Below, piece after piece: positions 54,403-63,161 of a stretch of DNA of 64,000 bases; the first letter of the stretch is position 1; each line of letters begins with the position of its first letter. Source of the DNA: Nostoc mirabile CHAB5784. GTDB taxonomy: Bacteria > Cyanobacteriota > Cyanobacteriia > Cyanobacteriales > Nostocaceae. The notes below the pieces were generated by a model. That model made no database searches and was not told the origin of the DNA. It saw only the letters and a program-made list of their open reading frames with translations. The DNA is taken from positions 310,869-374,868 of the forward strand of contig NZ_JAIVFS010000001.1 in assembly GCF_020829645.1 (NCBI RefSeq), read 5' to 3'. Position numbers and translations under genes: made by a program.

Positions 54403-56157
54403 ATGTTCATGAGTTCTATCCGAAAAATCTTGCAGACACTATGTTTGATTGTTTTTCTTGCATTCTGCCTTCCTTCAGGAATCGCTCATAGTGTAGAAGT
54501 TACATCTTTGGTAGGAAGTCTTACGCAATTAACAGTTGCCACTTTCAATGTCGAAAACCTTGATCCTAAAAAGGAAAATGTCTCTAAGGTTGATAAAAAT
54601 ACGACCAGAAACGTCGATGATGATGTGAAAAGCGGTAAGTTTACAGCTTTGGCAAACCAGATTGTTACTAATCTTGAAGCACCAGACATTATTGCTTTGC
54701 AAGAAATACAAGACAATGATGGAGCTGAATTGAGTTCAGTAGTTGATGCTAGTCTGACTGCTGAGACTCTGATCAGTTCTATCGAATCTGCGGGAGGCCC
54801 AGCCTATGAGTATCAAGAAATTCCTCCTCAGAATGGACTGGATGGAGGCCAACCAGGTGGCAACATCCGAGTAGGCTTTTTGTTCAATCCTCAACGAGTT
54901 AAGCTACAGAAACTTGAACGCTTTGCGAATGACCCGGCTTTTTTAGAAAGTCGTAAACCTTTAGTGGGTGAATTTACTTTCAACAATATTCCCATCACCC
55001 TGATAAACAACCACTTTGCTTCTAAAAGCGGGGGAGCGGCTTCCAACCCAAAACGGATAAAGCAGGCAACAATTGTTAATGAATTTGTTGTAGATCGCTT
55101 AACTACTGACCCAAATGCAAATATCGTTGTTCTTGGCGATCTGAATGATACTCCAGACTCTCAGCCGATAAAAGTTCTTGAAGGAAATAAGCTAGAAAAT
55201 TTGGTAAACAAAATTCCACCGGCAGACCGCTTTTCTTATGTCTTCCAAGGGAGTAAAGAACAAATTGATCAGATCCTGATTACCCCAAACTTGCTTAACA
55301 ATGGAAATCCTGAAATAAATGCTGTTCATGTTAACGCAGGTATTTCTAGGTCAGCCAGCGATCACGACCCTGTGATTGCTCGATTTACTCTATTATCTCT
55401 TGGTGAGTCTACTCCTATTCCATCAGCCCCAGTTAGCAGTTCTGAACCAGCAGTTACACCAAGCACGATTGTTGCTGGTATTACAGGAGACGATTTACTG
55501 AAAAAACTGGATAGCCTTTACTCTCCTCGTGCTAGCCTTGGATATGGTAGCGCCCGCGATCTGCTCTACACCAAAATAGATAACCAAGGCGGTATAGTAA
55601 CAGACATCTACGCTGGTTACAGTGTTCCGATCAACCAAAATTCAAATAAACCCAGAGAGGAAGCTGCACAACACAGAATCAATGCAGAACACGTCTGGCC
55701 GCAGAGCATGGGAGCTGAAGGCCCAGCAAAAAGCGATTTGCATAACCTCTTTGCTTCACGGATAGAAGTTAACAGCGATCGCGCCAACTTTCCATTTGGA
55801 GATATTCCTGATAATCAAACTACATCTTGGTATCTCGATGATGAAGAATTGAGTTTCAAACCGAGTCCACAGGATATTGACAAGTACAGTGAATTTAAAC
55901 GGGGATTTTTTGAACCACGGGAGGCAAAAAAAGGGGATATAGCTCGGATAATTTTCTATTTCCGCACAGTCTACCCAGAACTAGCAAATGCAAACTTCTT
56001 TGAAGTACAAAAGGATACTCTTTGTAAGTGGCAAGCAGACGATCCAATTGATGCTGGTGAGCTAGCACGTAGTAATGCGATCGCTAAAACTTCCCAAGGT
56101 AATGATAATCCCTTTGTGTTAGATCCTACTCTGCCACAACGAACCTACTGTAACTAA
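54403..56157 (+). CDS. secreted two-domain nuclease (EEP plus endonuclease I)
   Basis: About 584 residues from the ATG at 54403 or 54409, with a signal peptide (IRKILQTLCLIVFLAFCLPSGIAHS). The N-terminal exonuclease-endonuclease-phosphatase domain shows LTVATFNVENLDP, IIALQEIQDNDG, NNHFASKSG, VVLGDLNDTPDS and SDHDPVIARF, a full catalytic set. After a Pro/Ser linker, a DNase of the endonuclease I (His-Me finger) family follows, with AEHVWPQSMG (catalytic His), SDLHNLFASRIEVNSDRANFPFG and IARIIFYFRTVYP. Two unrelated nuclease folds in one exported protein suggest extracellular DNA degradation for nutrients. A palindromic terminator follows. Confidence 0.88.
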   Translation: MFMSSIRKILQTLCLIVFLAFCLPSGIAHSVEVTSLVGSLTQLTVATFNVENLDPKKENVSKVDKNTTRNVDDDVKSGKFTALANQIVTNLEAPDIIALQEIQDNDGAELSSVVDASLTAETLISSIESAGGPAYEYQEIPPQNGLDGGQPGGNIRVGFLFNPQRVKLQKLERFANDPAFLESRKPLVGEFTFNNIPITLINNHFASKSGGAASNPKRIKQATIVNEFVVDRLTTDPNANIVVLGDLNDTPDSQPIKVLEGNKLENLVNKIPPADRFSYVFQGSKEQIDQILITPNLLNNGNPEINAVHVNAGISRSASDHDPVIARFTLLSLGESTPIPSAPVSSSEPAVTPSTIVAGITGDDLLKKLDSLYSPRASLGYGSARDLLYTKIDNQGGIVTDIYAGYSVPINQNSNKPREEAAQHRINAEHVWPQSMGAEGPAKSDLHNLFASRIEVNSDRANFPFGDIPDNQTTSWYLDDEELSFKPSPQDIDKYSEFKRGFFEPREAKKGDIARIIFYFRTVYPELANANFFEVQKDTLCKWQADDPIDAGELARSNAIAKTSQGNDNPFVLDPTLPQRTYCN

Positions 56158-56161
56158 AAAT

Positions 56162-56187
56162 TATGCTAGCACAGCTGTGCTAGCATA
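56162..56187. terminator. palindromic terminator after the nuclease gene
   Basis: TATGCTAGCACAG and CTGTGCTAGCATA form a perfect 26-bp palindrome 5 bp behind the stop. A T-run lies slightly further on (TGTTTTTTC). Confidence 0.75.
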
Positions 56188-56249
56188 CAATGGGATGTTT
56201 TTTCACTGGAAGTATCTAAGACGCGTTAAACCATATAAGGACGCAAAGA

Positions 56250-56457
56250 AATTAGGACTTACGCATCAAGTACGAAATGTAGGGGCAATACCCTGCGGGA
56301 AGCCCTCCGGGTTCGGGGGTTCGCAAGACGCTCCTTTGTCGCTAACGCTGCGCTAACGACGGGAACCGCCAAGACTGCGACCCCCTCACCGCTTTGCGTC
56401 TACATGAATTGCCCTTACGGTAAATCAAGGCTTTCACTGCCTTTTTGCGTAAGTCTT
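56250..56457. mobile_element. inverted-repeat element (family C, copy 3)
   Basis: Ends AGGACTTACGCA and TGCGTAAGTCTT are inverted, as in 18298-18460 and 28410-28772. The interior again consists of dispersed repeats (GGGGTTCGCAAGACGC, GCTAACGCTGCGCTAACG). No clear target duplication was found for this copy. Confidence 0.6.
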
Positions 56458-56488
56458 GAAAATAAAGAAGTTGTTTATGCAATATTGT

Positions 56489-56923
56489 CTACAAGCGATC
56501 GCGAATTGTTTTGAGTTGATCTTGAGTCTTAATTGGCTCTCGCGGTGCTGGTAATTCGGTATTAGGCCAGTTAGGTAAATCATTGCAGGGGCATAACAAC
56601 GCCGGCATCCCGACGTTTCGCGCGGCTACTGGCATACTGCAACGGCTGCAAGGTAGCATTTCCCAGGCTGGTGTCAACAGTTCAGCAATGGTTTCATGTG
56701 TACCCTCTAGGTAACAATCACCCGATTCCGGTGAGAGAATTTTTTGCCAGCACTCTTCAAATTCTTCACTATAGCGATCGCCATTTAGCACCGATAGCGG
56801 AGCGTTAGCGAGTCCGCGAGCGTCTTGGGGCAAAAAGCTTGCCTTACCGTTGCTCATAATCACTTTCTTACCCAACTGAAACCAGTAGGCAAGGTATCCT
56901 CTAACTTCTTGTTTGGTTGCCAT
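56489..56923 (-). CDS. conserved cyanobacterial protein with cysteine pairs
   Basis: 144 residues, not assigned to a known function. It starts EVRGYLAYWFQLGKKVIM. Near the C-terminus PCSRCSMPVAARN and CPCNDLPNWPNTELP supply four cysteines that could bind zinc. Residues about 33-44 (DARGLANAPLSV) are encoded by a dispersed repeat (56796-56826) of the type at 16885 and 61990, inserted in frame. It lies 52 bp downstream of cobU on the same strand and is likely co-transcribed. Confidence 0.7.
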   Translation of the reverse strand: MATKQEVRGYLAYWFQLGKKVIMSNGKASFLPQDARGLANAPLSVLNGDRYSEEFEECWQKILSPESGDCYLEGTHETIAELLTPAWEMLPCSRCSMPVAARNVGMPALLCPCNDLPNWPNTELPAPREPIKTQDQLKTIRDRL

Positions 56924-56975
56924 ATTACAATTTTAGATTTTAGATTTTAGATTTTGGATTAATTTGAATCAATAG

Positions 56976-57551
56976 TTAAGAATCTTGACTCCTGAATGTT
57001 CCAGAATCCCCTCTATTTGGCAATGGGTAACCAAGCATACTGAGATTGAGAACATGACCACCAGTAACTAAATAAACAGTATTGCTGAGTACACCTAGCT
57101 GGCGCACTAAAGAACCCAGGCGATCGCGGAACGCCCTCCCAAGGGGATAAGCTGGTATCACACCCCAACCTACCTCTTCTGCTACAAACACCATATCAGC
57201 AGCAACCAGATCCACTGTCTCTAATAACTCTGCAACGATGCTTTCCCAGCTAGATTCTTCCTCTTCTAAGAGATTAGCAACCCAAGTTCCTAAAGAATCA
57301 ACTAAAAGACAGGTATAGGGTTTGGCATCGGCGAGGGTAGCAGACAGTTCCACAGGTACAGATAGAGTTACCCAGTCTTGGGGGCGACGTTGTTGGTGTT
57401 CTAAAATGCGTTGATGCCATTCTTGGTCATCTGGGTTATCGGTGGCTGTTGCTACGTAAACAACTGCTTTTCCTGACTGCATGGCCAGAGTTTCCGCCCA
57501 TTCACTTTTACCAGATCGTGCTGGCCCTGTTACTAAGATGATTTTACCCAA
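56976..57551 (-). CDS. cobU: adenosylcobinamide kinase / guanylyltransferase CobU
   Basis: 191 residues. Phosphorylates adenosylcobinamide and attaches GMP during assembly of the cobalamin lower loop. Walker A is GPARSGKSEWAE (residues 9-16 core). VYVATATDNPDDQEW and LVDSLGTWVANLL follow, then the CobU signature VAEEVGWGVIPAYPLGRAFRDRLG. No cobalamin riboswitch was recognised in the 336 bp upstream. Confidence 0.94.
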   Translation of the reverse strand: MGKIILVTGPARSGKSEWAETLAMQSGKAVVYVATATDNPDDQEWHQRILEHQQRRPQDWVTLSVPVELSATLADAKPYTCLLVDSLGTWVANLLEEEESSWESIVAELLETVDLVAADMVFVAEEVGWGVIPAYPLGRAFRDRLGSLVRQLGVLSNTVYLVTGGHVLNLSMLGYPLPNRGDSGTFRSQDS

Positions 57552-57887
57552 AGTTGTTTCCTAATATTTTAACAATATGCCTACGGTTGCAATTTATCAC
57601 CGCAGTTTTTTACTTTATCGGCAAAATTTTTAGTTTCAAATAACTTTTAAGGGATAAAATTAGCACCAGCATCATTCAAAATTTATAATTCTGTTTCCAG
57701 TCGTGATGAAACCCCATCGCAAACGGGACTACCGTCATTAATCGGGTAAAACCCCTTTTTAATTACGAATTACGAATTATGAATTACGAATTAGATTGAT
57801 GTCACAATTGGCAAAAGCCGAAAATCCCAACAACCCCATTCTTAATTATTCAACACCATTAGGGACAGCAAACTTTAGGATGTCTTT
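57552..57887. other. divergent intergenic region with heptamer array
   Basis: AT-rich, with an ATTACGA array at 57761-57793. It lies between leftward cobU and a rightward unknown gene. No other structure was recognised. Confidence 0.5.
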
Positions 57888-58697
57888 ATGAACGCAGGCT
57901 TAAAACGCATAGAAGCAACTCTACATGATTTAGGGAATCGCGGCACTGCCTCTGCCGCCGAAGCTGGTGATTCGACGACAAAACGGCCTTTTTCCTTTAG
58001 AATCAGTGTCGGAGCCAACGAACCCACAGAAAGTACACAAAATCCATCCTCTCAGGAAGAACAAACAGTTGACTTGGGCGGAGATACTGAGAGTGATTAT
58101 CCTTCTGAACAAAATTTCTTTCCTCACCATGACTCTGTTCAGACCTTTCAAGCACAAGAGGATGGTAGCAAAACACCCAGCTTACCCAAGTTGAAAACTC
58201 AGACCTTTAGTAGCCATCGCCACGGAGCAAATCCAGCATTGGCGATGAATCTATTGCAAGAAATTCAGGAAACTGTCGCAGGTTGGCAAATAGAACTGCA
58301 AAATATTTTGAAGCAAATTCAGGATATTTACTTAGAAGGGCCAATTGTCAATGGCTGGTTAGAATCCAATCCCAAGGAACCAGAATCAGGAGGAACTGCA
58401 ACATTACGCCATGCAGAAGTTGACCGCCTGATGAACTACGTAGAAGAAATTTGCGCCACTGGTGGGAAAGTATCTTATGAATCATCTATTACTGGCTACC
58501 GCCTCTGTGGTATAGACGATACTGGTAAAGTCTGGTCGCGTCCATGTCCAGCAGATCAGGTTCCCAATGTTAGCATGGCGATCGCACGTTACCAAAAGTT
58601 ACGTCAACTGTTAGGGCGCAAGCAATCTTTGGAAACCCGTCTGAGTCAACTGGCCCAAACACTTGTAGTTTTACACAGTCATATTCAACAAACGTAA
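57888..58697 (+). CDS. hypothetical cyanobacterial protein
   Basis: 269 residues, family not recognised. The first 115 residues are polar and probably disordered (rich in Ser, Glu, Gln, Thr). Residues 120-160 form a helix (NPALAMNLLQEIQETVAGWQ). 165-230 hold a small fold with TGYRLCGIDDTGKVWSRPCP, and the end is a coiled coil (RYQKLRQLLGRKQSLETRL). No signal peptide or membrane segment. The segment RLCGIDDTGKVWSRPC with its two cysteines is the likely functional core. A good match to other Nostoc proteins is expected but unverified. Confidence 0.6.
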   Translation: MNAGLKRIEATLHDLGNRGTASAAEAGDSTTKRPFSFRISVGANEPTESTQNPSSQEEQTVDLGGDTESDYPSEQNFFPHHDSVQTFQAQEDGSKTPSLPKLKTQTFSSHRHGANPALAMNLLQEIQETVAGWQIELQNILKQIQDIYLEGPIVNGWLESNPKEPESGGTATLRHAEVDRLMNYVEEICATGGKVSYESSITGYRLCGIDDTGKVWSRPCPADQVPNVSMAIARYQKLRQLLGRKQSLETRLSQLAQTLVVLHSHIQQT

Positions 58698-58962
58698 AGT
58701 TTTAAAGATTATTTCCGAAGAAACTCGGTTGGTGGGTTGGTAATTTTTAGTTTAGATTAACTCTCAGCAGTGTGCGTTGGATTTAAGATTTTTATCTAAA
58801 ATCGTTCGATGGTTCCTGAGCGTTCGCGTAGCGTCTCGTAGAGAAGTCGTTGGCGCAGCCTCTCGTAGAGAAGGACTGAGCCAAGCCGTACCCCTCCGGG
58901 GAAGCAAGCTACGCGTAGCGTTCCGCAGGAAAGTCCCAAATCTCAAATCCAAAATAAAATCT

Positions 58963-59895
58963 ATGCCAAACACCCAAATCTCTGCCATTATCTGTACCCA
59001 CAATCGAGATACCTATTTAGGGGCTGCAATTGATAGTATTTTAGCGCAGGATTTTGCTGCTGACTTTGAAATTGTGGTAGTTGATAATGGATCTAGCGAT
59101 CGCACCCGTGAGGTTGTAGAACAAAGGGCCCACAATCCGCGCCTGAAGTATGTATTTGAACCCACCATTGGTTTATCTGTCGCCCGCAACACGGGTGCAA
59201 AAGTAGCTAGTGGTGATATTCTTGCTTATCTAGATGACGATGCTGTTGCGAGCAAGGGCTGGCTACAAGTTTTATATTTTGCCTATTACAATAATTCTAA
59301 ACTAGCGATCGCAGGTGGCAAAGTCACTCTCATCTGGCCCCAAGGAATCGAGCAACCACGGTGGCTATCTTCAGGGCTAGCTGCAAATCTGGGTGCATAC
59401 GATTTGGGTGACAGTATCATCTACATCGAGCAACCTGGCTTAACACCCAGAGGCTTAAATTACTCCATCCGCCGCAGTTTCCTAGAAGAAATTGGCGGTT
59501 TTGATCCTCATCTCGGTCGAGTGGGGAAAAATCTATTATCAAATGAAGAACTGCAAATGACCGAATTTGCCCTACAGCGTAATTGGCAAGTTGCTTATCT
59601 TCCCGAAGCGCTGGTTGCTCACAATGTTGCTCCAGAACGCCTCCAACGCTCCTGGTTTTTAAATCGGGGCTGGTGGCAAGGTATCAGTGAATGCTATCGA
59701 GAACAACTCGCTGGTAAAGCTGGAATCGCTCAATTGCAGCGAGGTGGCGAACGGTTTGTGCGCGGCTTGTATAAGGCATTGCAATATTTTTCTGATCCAG
59801 CAGAACGGTTTGACAAACTTGTATATGCTTATGGTCAGATTGGTTACTTAAATGCTGCTATTCAAGGTCTTTTATCCACATCAAATAAGAAATAA
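58963..59895 (+). CDS. family 2 glycosyltransferase
   Basis: From the ATG at 58963 (MPNTQISAIICTHNRDTYL) this is 310 residues. The open frame extends to 58777, but those codons are repeat DNA (TCTCGTAGAGAAG units). GT-A fold motifs are FEIVVVDNGSSDRT, ILAYLDDDAVASKGW (metal-binding DDD) and NYSIRRSFLEEIGGFDPHLG, followed by ELQMTEFALQ in the acceptor site. A second GT2 gene and an acetyltransferase follow on the same strand, so an envelope or secreted polysaccharide is the likely product. Confidence 0.88.
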   Translation: MPNTQISAIICTHNRDTYLGAAIDSILAQDFAADFEIVVVDNGSSDRTREVVEQRAHNPRLKYVFEPTIGLSVARNTGAKVASGDILAYLDDDAVASKGWLQVLYFAYYNNSKLAIAGGKVTLIWPQGIEQPRWLSSGLAANLGAYDLGDSIIYIEQPGLTPRGLNYSIRRSFLEEIGGFDPHLGRVGKNLLSNEELQMTEFALQRNWQVAYLPEALVAHNVAPERLQRSWFLNRGWWQGISECYREQLAGKAGIAQLQRGGERFVRGLYKALQYFSDPAERFDKLVYAYGQIGYLNAAIQGLLSTSNKK

Positions 59896-59986
59896 AGAAG
59901 AATTCTGAATTCAGAATTCAGAATTCAGAATGCTTTTCTCTTGGGTATACAATCCGCAATCATATTCAAGTCCATTTTAACTCCTA

Positions 59987-60060
59987 ACTCCTGTACAGAC
60001 GCGATTAATCGCGTCTCTCCTCCTAACTCCTGTACAGACGCGATTAATCGCGTCTCTCCT
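59987..60060. repeat. two tandem copies of the GACGCGATTAATCGCGTC hairpin repeat
   Basis: GTACAGACGCGATTAATCG (59992 and 60032) is separated by CTCCTCCTAACTCCT. The same hairpin is found at 26762, 26794 and, with one change, inside the STAND gene at 8329. Confidence 0.85.
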
Positions 60061-60076
60061 CCTAACTCCCAAATAT

Positions 60077-61033
60077 ATGTCATCTAAAATACCAGTTTCT
60101 GTATTAATTCCGGCAAAAAACGAACAAGCAAACTTGCCTGCTTGCCTTGCTAGCCTCAACAGAGCAGATGAAATATTTGTAGTAGATTCTCAAAGTACTG
60201 ATAACAGCATTGAAATTGCTAAAAGTCACGGTGTAAATGTCGTACAATTCAACTTCAATGGACGCTGGCCCAAAAAGAAAAATTGGTCTTTAGATAATCT
60301 ACCTTTTCGTAACGAATGGGTGCTAATTGTAGATTGCGATGAGCGCATCCCTCCCGAACTTTGGGAAGAAATTAGCCAAGCAATTCAAAACAGTGAATAT
60401 ACAGGTTATTATCTCAACCGCCGCGTATTTTTCTTAGGAAAATGGATTCGTTATGGTGGTAAATATCCTGATTGGAATCTACGTTTATTTCAACATAAAA
60501 AAGGTCGGTACGAAAATCTAAATACAGAAGATATTCCTAATACTGGTGATAACGAAGTTCACGAACATGTGATTTTGCAGGGCAAAGTTGGGTATCTGAA
60601 AAATGATATGCTCCACGAGGACTTCCGCGATCTTTATCACTGGTTAGAACGACACAACCGCTATTCAAACTGGGAAGCCAGCGTTTATTTTAATATTCTC
60701 ACAGGTAAAGATGATAGCGGCACTATCGGCGCGAATCTATTTGGTGATGCAGTCCAACGAAAGCGCTTTTTGAAAAAAGTGTGGGTACACCTGCCATTTA
60801 AACCCATTTTACGGTTTGTTTTATTTTATATTATTCAACGCGGTTTTTTGGATGGCAAAGCCGGATATATTTATGCACGCTTGCTGAGTCAATATGAATA
60901 TCAAATTGGCGTTAAACTCTACGAATTACGCAACTGTGGTGGTCACTTAAATACTGCAACTACCCCGAAGGAAGGAGATGGGGAGCAGGGGAACAGGGGA
61001 GCAGAGGGAAAGCTATTGACCATTGACTCCTAA
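60077..61033 (+). CDS. family 2 glycosyltransferase (WaaE/KdtX-like)
   Basis: 318 residues. VSVLIPAKNEQANLPACLASL, DEIFVVDSQSTDNSIEIA and VLIVDCDERIPPELWEEI (DxD) form the GT-A nucleotide site. GYYLNRRVFFLGKWIRYGG...DWNLRLF and HEHVILQGKVGYL match the lipopolysaccharide core glucosyltransferase group. The last 20 or so residues (KEGDGEQGNRGAEGKL) are coded by a GGGGAGCAGGGG repeat, so the natural C-terminus has been extended. It ends 31 bp before the acetyltransferase gene. Confidence 0.87.
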   Translation: MSSKIPVSVLIPAKNEQANLPACLASLNRADEIFVVDSQSTDNSIEIAKSHGVNVVQFNFNGRWPKKKNWSLDNLPFRNEWVLIVDCDERIPPELWEEISQAIQNSEYTGYYLNRRVFFLGKWIRYGGKYPDWNLRLFQHKKGRYENLNTEDIPNTGDNEVHEHVILQGKVGYLKNDMLHEDFRDLYHWLERHNRYSNWEASVYFNILTGKDDSGTIGANLFGDAVQRKRFLKKVWVHLPFKPILRFVLFYIIQRGFLDGKAGYIYARLLSQYEYQIGVKLYELRNCGGHLNTATTPKEGDGEQGNRGAEGKLLTIDS

Positions 61034-61064
61034 CTAATAACTAATGACCAATGACTAATGACTA

Positions 61065-61643
61065 ATGACTAATGACCCTTTCGTAGATTTACGCAAATAT
61101 GACCAATCTTGGTTTGATCGGGGGCGTCCAGCTTGGTATATTTTGTTATGGTGGCTTGTACAAGCGATCGCCTTTCCCCTGACTCCTCAACCGTTAAATA
61201 TTCTGCGTTGTGCTTTGCTACAATTATTTGGCGCTCGTATCGGCGAAGGCGTATTAATTAGGCCCACCGCCCGCTTTACCTACCCTTGGAAAGTTACCAT
61301 CGGCAACCACAGTTGGATTGGAGATAACGTAGTTTTATATAGCCTCGATCAGATCCACATCGGTGAACACTGCGTAATCTCGCAAAAAAGTTACCTGTGT
61401 ACTGGTAGTCATGATATCCAAGACCCTGCATTTGGGTTGAAAACAGCGAGTATCACCATTGAGAATGGTGCATGGGTAGCAGCAGATTGTTTCGTTGGAC
61501 CGGGAGTGCAAATCGGCGCTAATGCTGTGATTGGCGCTCGTAGTAGTGTTTTTACTAATATGCCTTCTGGGCAAGTTTGTTGGGGAAGCCCCTGTCGTCC
61601 CAAAACGGTTCGGATAAAACTTGATCCCCCCACAAACCCGTGA
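61065..61643 (+). CDS. WcaF-like hexapeptide acetyltransferase
   Basis: 192 residues. DQSWFDRGRPAWYILLWWLVQA and PQPLNILRCALLQLFGARIGEGVLIRP open the family. Hexapeptide turns (VTIGNHSWIGDNVVLYSL, IHIGEHCVISQKSYLCTGSHD) and VAADCFVGPGVQIGANAVIGARS build the left-handed beta helix with the catalytic His in GSHD. Such enzymes acetylate sugars of exopolysaccharides. The start codon lies in an ACTAATG heptamer array, giving the N-terminus MTNDP. A copy of its 3' end lies at 62422-62536. Confidence 0.87.
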   Translation: MTNDPFVDLRKYDQSWFDRGRPAWYILLWWLVQAIAFPLTPQPLNILRCALLQLFGARIGEGVLIRPTARFTYPWKVTIGNHSWIGDNVVLYSLDQIHIGEHCVISQKSYLCTGSHDIQDPAFGLKTASITIENGAWVAADCFVGPGVQIGANAVIGARSSVFTNMPSGQVCWGSPCRPKTVRIKLDPPTNP

Positions 61644-61822
61644 TTTGAGTGCGTTGCGGGGGTAAATAAGCGCTCGTACAGAAAGTTCCGCGCTTGGCTG
61701 AAAACTTTACTAAATATATTTTGTATTAATGAATACTGGTTTAAGTAAGTATCATTTCTACCGTATTTATAGCTTGAAATAACTGCCGCCAAAAGCTATC
61801 GGCGGCGTTGTTGAATTTAAGT

Positions 61823-62122
61823 CAATACGCTTGGGTTAAGGCTAAAACCCTTTGTGAAATCAAATTTTTTAACGTAGACGCAAAGCGGTGAAGCAGCGCG
61901 GTCTTCTCCCAAGGGGAGACGATGCCGCGCATAGCGCAGCGTTAGCGAGTCCACGAGCGTCTGGGGGTTTCCCCCATGAGCGACTGCTGTTAGCGCAGCG
62001 TTAGCGAGTCCGCGAGCGTCTCGTAGAGAGGTACGAGCGTCACCCGGAGGGCTTGCCGCAGGCTACCACAGAGGCGCAGAGAACACAGAGAGAAGGAAAA
62101 AATGCTTAACTGAACTGTATTG
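61823..62122. mobile_element. inverted-repeat element (family B, copy 4) with 10-bp target duplication
   Basis: 300 bp. Left end CAATACGCTTGGGTTAAG, right end CTTAACTGAACTGTATTG (imperfect). It is flanked by GAATTTAAGT at 61813-61822 and 62123-62132. Unlike other copies its interior is filled with GCGTTAGCGAGTCCGCGAGC-type repeats and an rDNA-like piece, so the family can carry unrelated repeat cargo. Confidence 0.8.
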
Positions 62123-62132
62123 GAATTTAAGT

Positions 62133-62421
62133 AGGACTTACCCACTCAAGCCTGAAAACATGATCCCTCCTAATAAAAAGCAGGGCTGTTTCATTCCATT
62201 TCAAACAGGATTTGTCAAGATAATTAGTGGGAAAAATGGTAAGTGAGGGTGACGATGAGATGAACATTTAAGCACTTAAAGATCAGTAAAATAGTTCATT
62301 TTATCGGCACGCTGGTAACAAAATAACCAATTTTTAATTGCTAGAACCCTTGATTTTTAAAGCTCTTTCGGGAATGAAACAGCCCTACCTAATAAAAAGG
62401 GGGAACTCTAAAGCCCCATTT
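62133..62421. other. spacer without recognised gene
   Basis: AT-rich, with two copies of CCTAATAAAAA (62168, 62388). It lies between the family B element and the acetyltransferase fragment. Confidence 0.4.
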
Positions 62422-62536
62422 TGGCGCTCGTAGTACTGTTTTTACTAATATGCCTTCTGGCCAGATTTGTTGTGGAAGTCCTTGTCGTCCAAAGATGACT
62501 CGGATAAAACTTGATCCCCCGAAAAACCCGTGATTT
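62422..62536 (+). pseudogene. 3' fragment of a second WcaF-like acetyltransferase
   Basis: About 115 bp with strong similarity to 61530-61644. Both read GARSSVFTNMPSGQ-type codons (here GARSTVFTNMPSGQICCGSP) and end KLDPP.NP before TGA. The differences are at scattered sites, so this is a diverged duplicate, not an assembly artefact. The 5' part of the copy is missing. Confidence 0.8.
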
Positions 62537-62627
62537 TATAGATAAACATAAAATCAAAGTCTCCTCAAGCAAGACGGTAAGTAGCAATGATAGTATATTT
62601 TCATGGCTGCTCTAATCCTTGCTATTA

Positions 62628-63104
62628 ATGAACAAACTATTGGATGAAACGCTGTCAATCAAAATTGCTGAAAGTATAAACAGCAGAGCTAGCACTCCGT
62701 TTGATAATGCTTACAAAGCAGCATTATCCATTGAGGGAGCAAGATATATTCAGGGATTTTTAGCTTTTGCAGGGAAACCATACAGACCGATTGAACACAG
62801 TTGGATTGAAATCGGCGAGGCCTCCGATGTCCGCATTATCGATCCCACATTACCGCATCTAAACAAAAATCCCCGAGAACTCTGGTATTTTGCAGCACAA
62901 AGGCTGACCGTTAAAAAACTGAAAGCCATCATTGAAGAATCGAAAGAAGATTATCCAGAAGATAATCCATTACCAATCTATGGTGATCCACCTTATGAAT
63001 ATTACGGTGATGTGATGTTGGGTGGTCAAGAATACTTGGCAGCATATCGAGCCGCAGAGGCTAAATGCAGAGAAATCAACGAACTCAACCCTCAGAATAA
63101 CTAA
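62628..63104 (+). CDS. hypothetical protein, possibly transglutaminase-like
   Basis: 158 residues from the ATG at 62628. A TTG at 62619 would add three. GARYIQGFLAFAGKPYRPIEHSWIEIGE followed by VRIIDPTLPHL resembles the His-Trp and Asp parts of small transglutaminase/peptidase-like proteins, but no catalytic Cys is obvious at the expected helix, so the assignment is weak. The acidic middle EESKEDYPEDNPLPIYGD and the C-terminal helix (LAAYRAAEAKCREINEL) are not recognised. No clear operon partner. Confidence 0.5.
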   Translation: MNKLLDETLSIKIAESINSRASTPFDNAYKAALSIEGARYIQGFLAFAGKPYRPIEHSWIEIGEASDVRIIDPTLPHLNKNPRELWYFAAQRLTVKKLKAIIEESKEDYPEDNPLPIYGDPPYEYYGDVMLGGQEYLAAYRAAEAKCREINELNPQNN

Positions 63105-63119
63105 GGAGAGTGTATCAAA

Positions 63120-63158
63120 TAATTCGTAATTCGTAATTCGTAATTCGTAATTACGAAT
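63120..63158. repeat. heptamer array with palindromic end
   Basis: Four ATTCGTA units followed by an inverted unit, TAATTACGAATTATTT, between two convergent genes. It could fold and act as a terminator for either. Confidence 0.75.
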
Positions 63159-63161
63159 TAT

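Noticed and set aside
57552..57887. Cobalamin riboswitch before cobU
   Set aside because: No B12-box-like sequence or suitable structure seen.
58777..58962. 62-residue N-terminal extension of the GT2 protein
   Set aside because: Encoded by TCTCGTAGAGAAG-type repeats. The conserved fold starts at the ATG at 58963.
59977..60159. Minus-strand ORF with repeated GVRRRDAINRVCT
   Set aside because: Product of two tandem GACGCGATTAATCG hairpin repeats overlapping a glycosyltransferase start.
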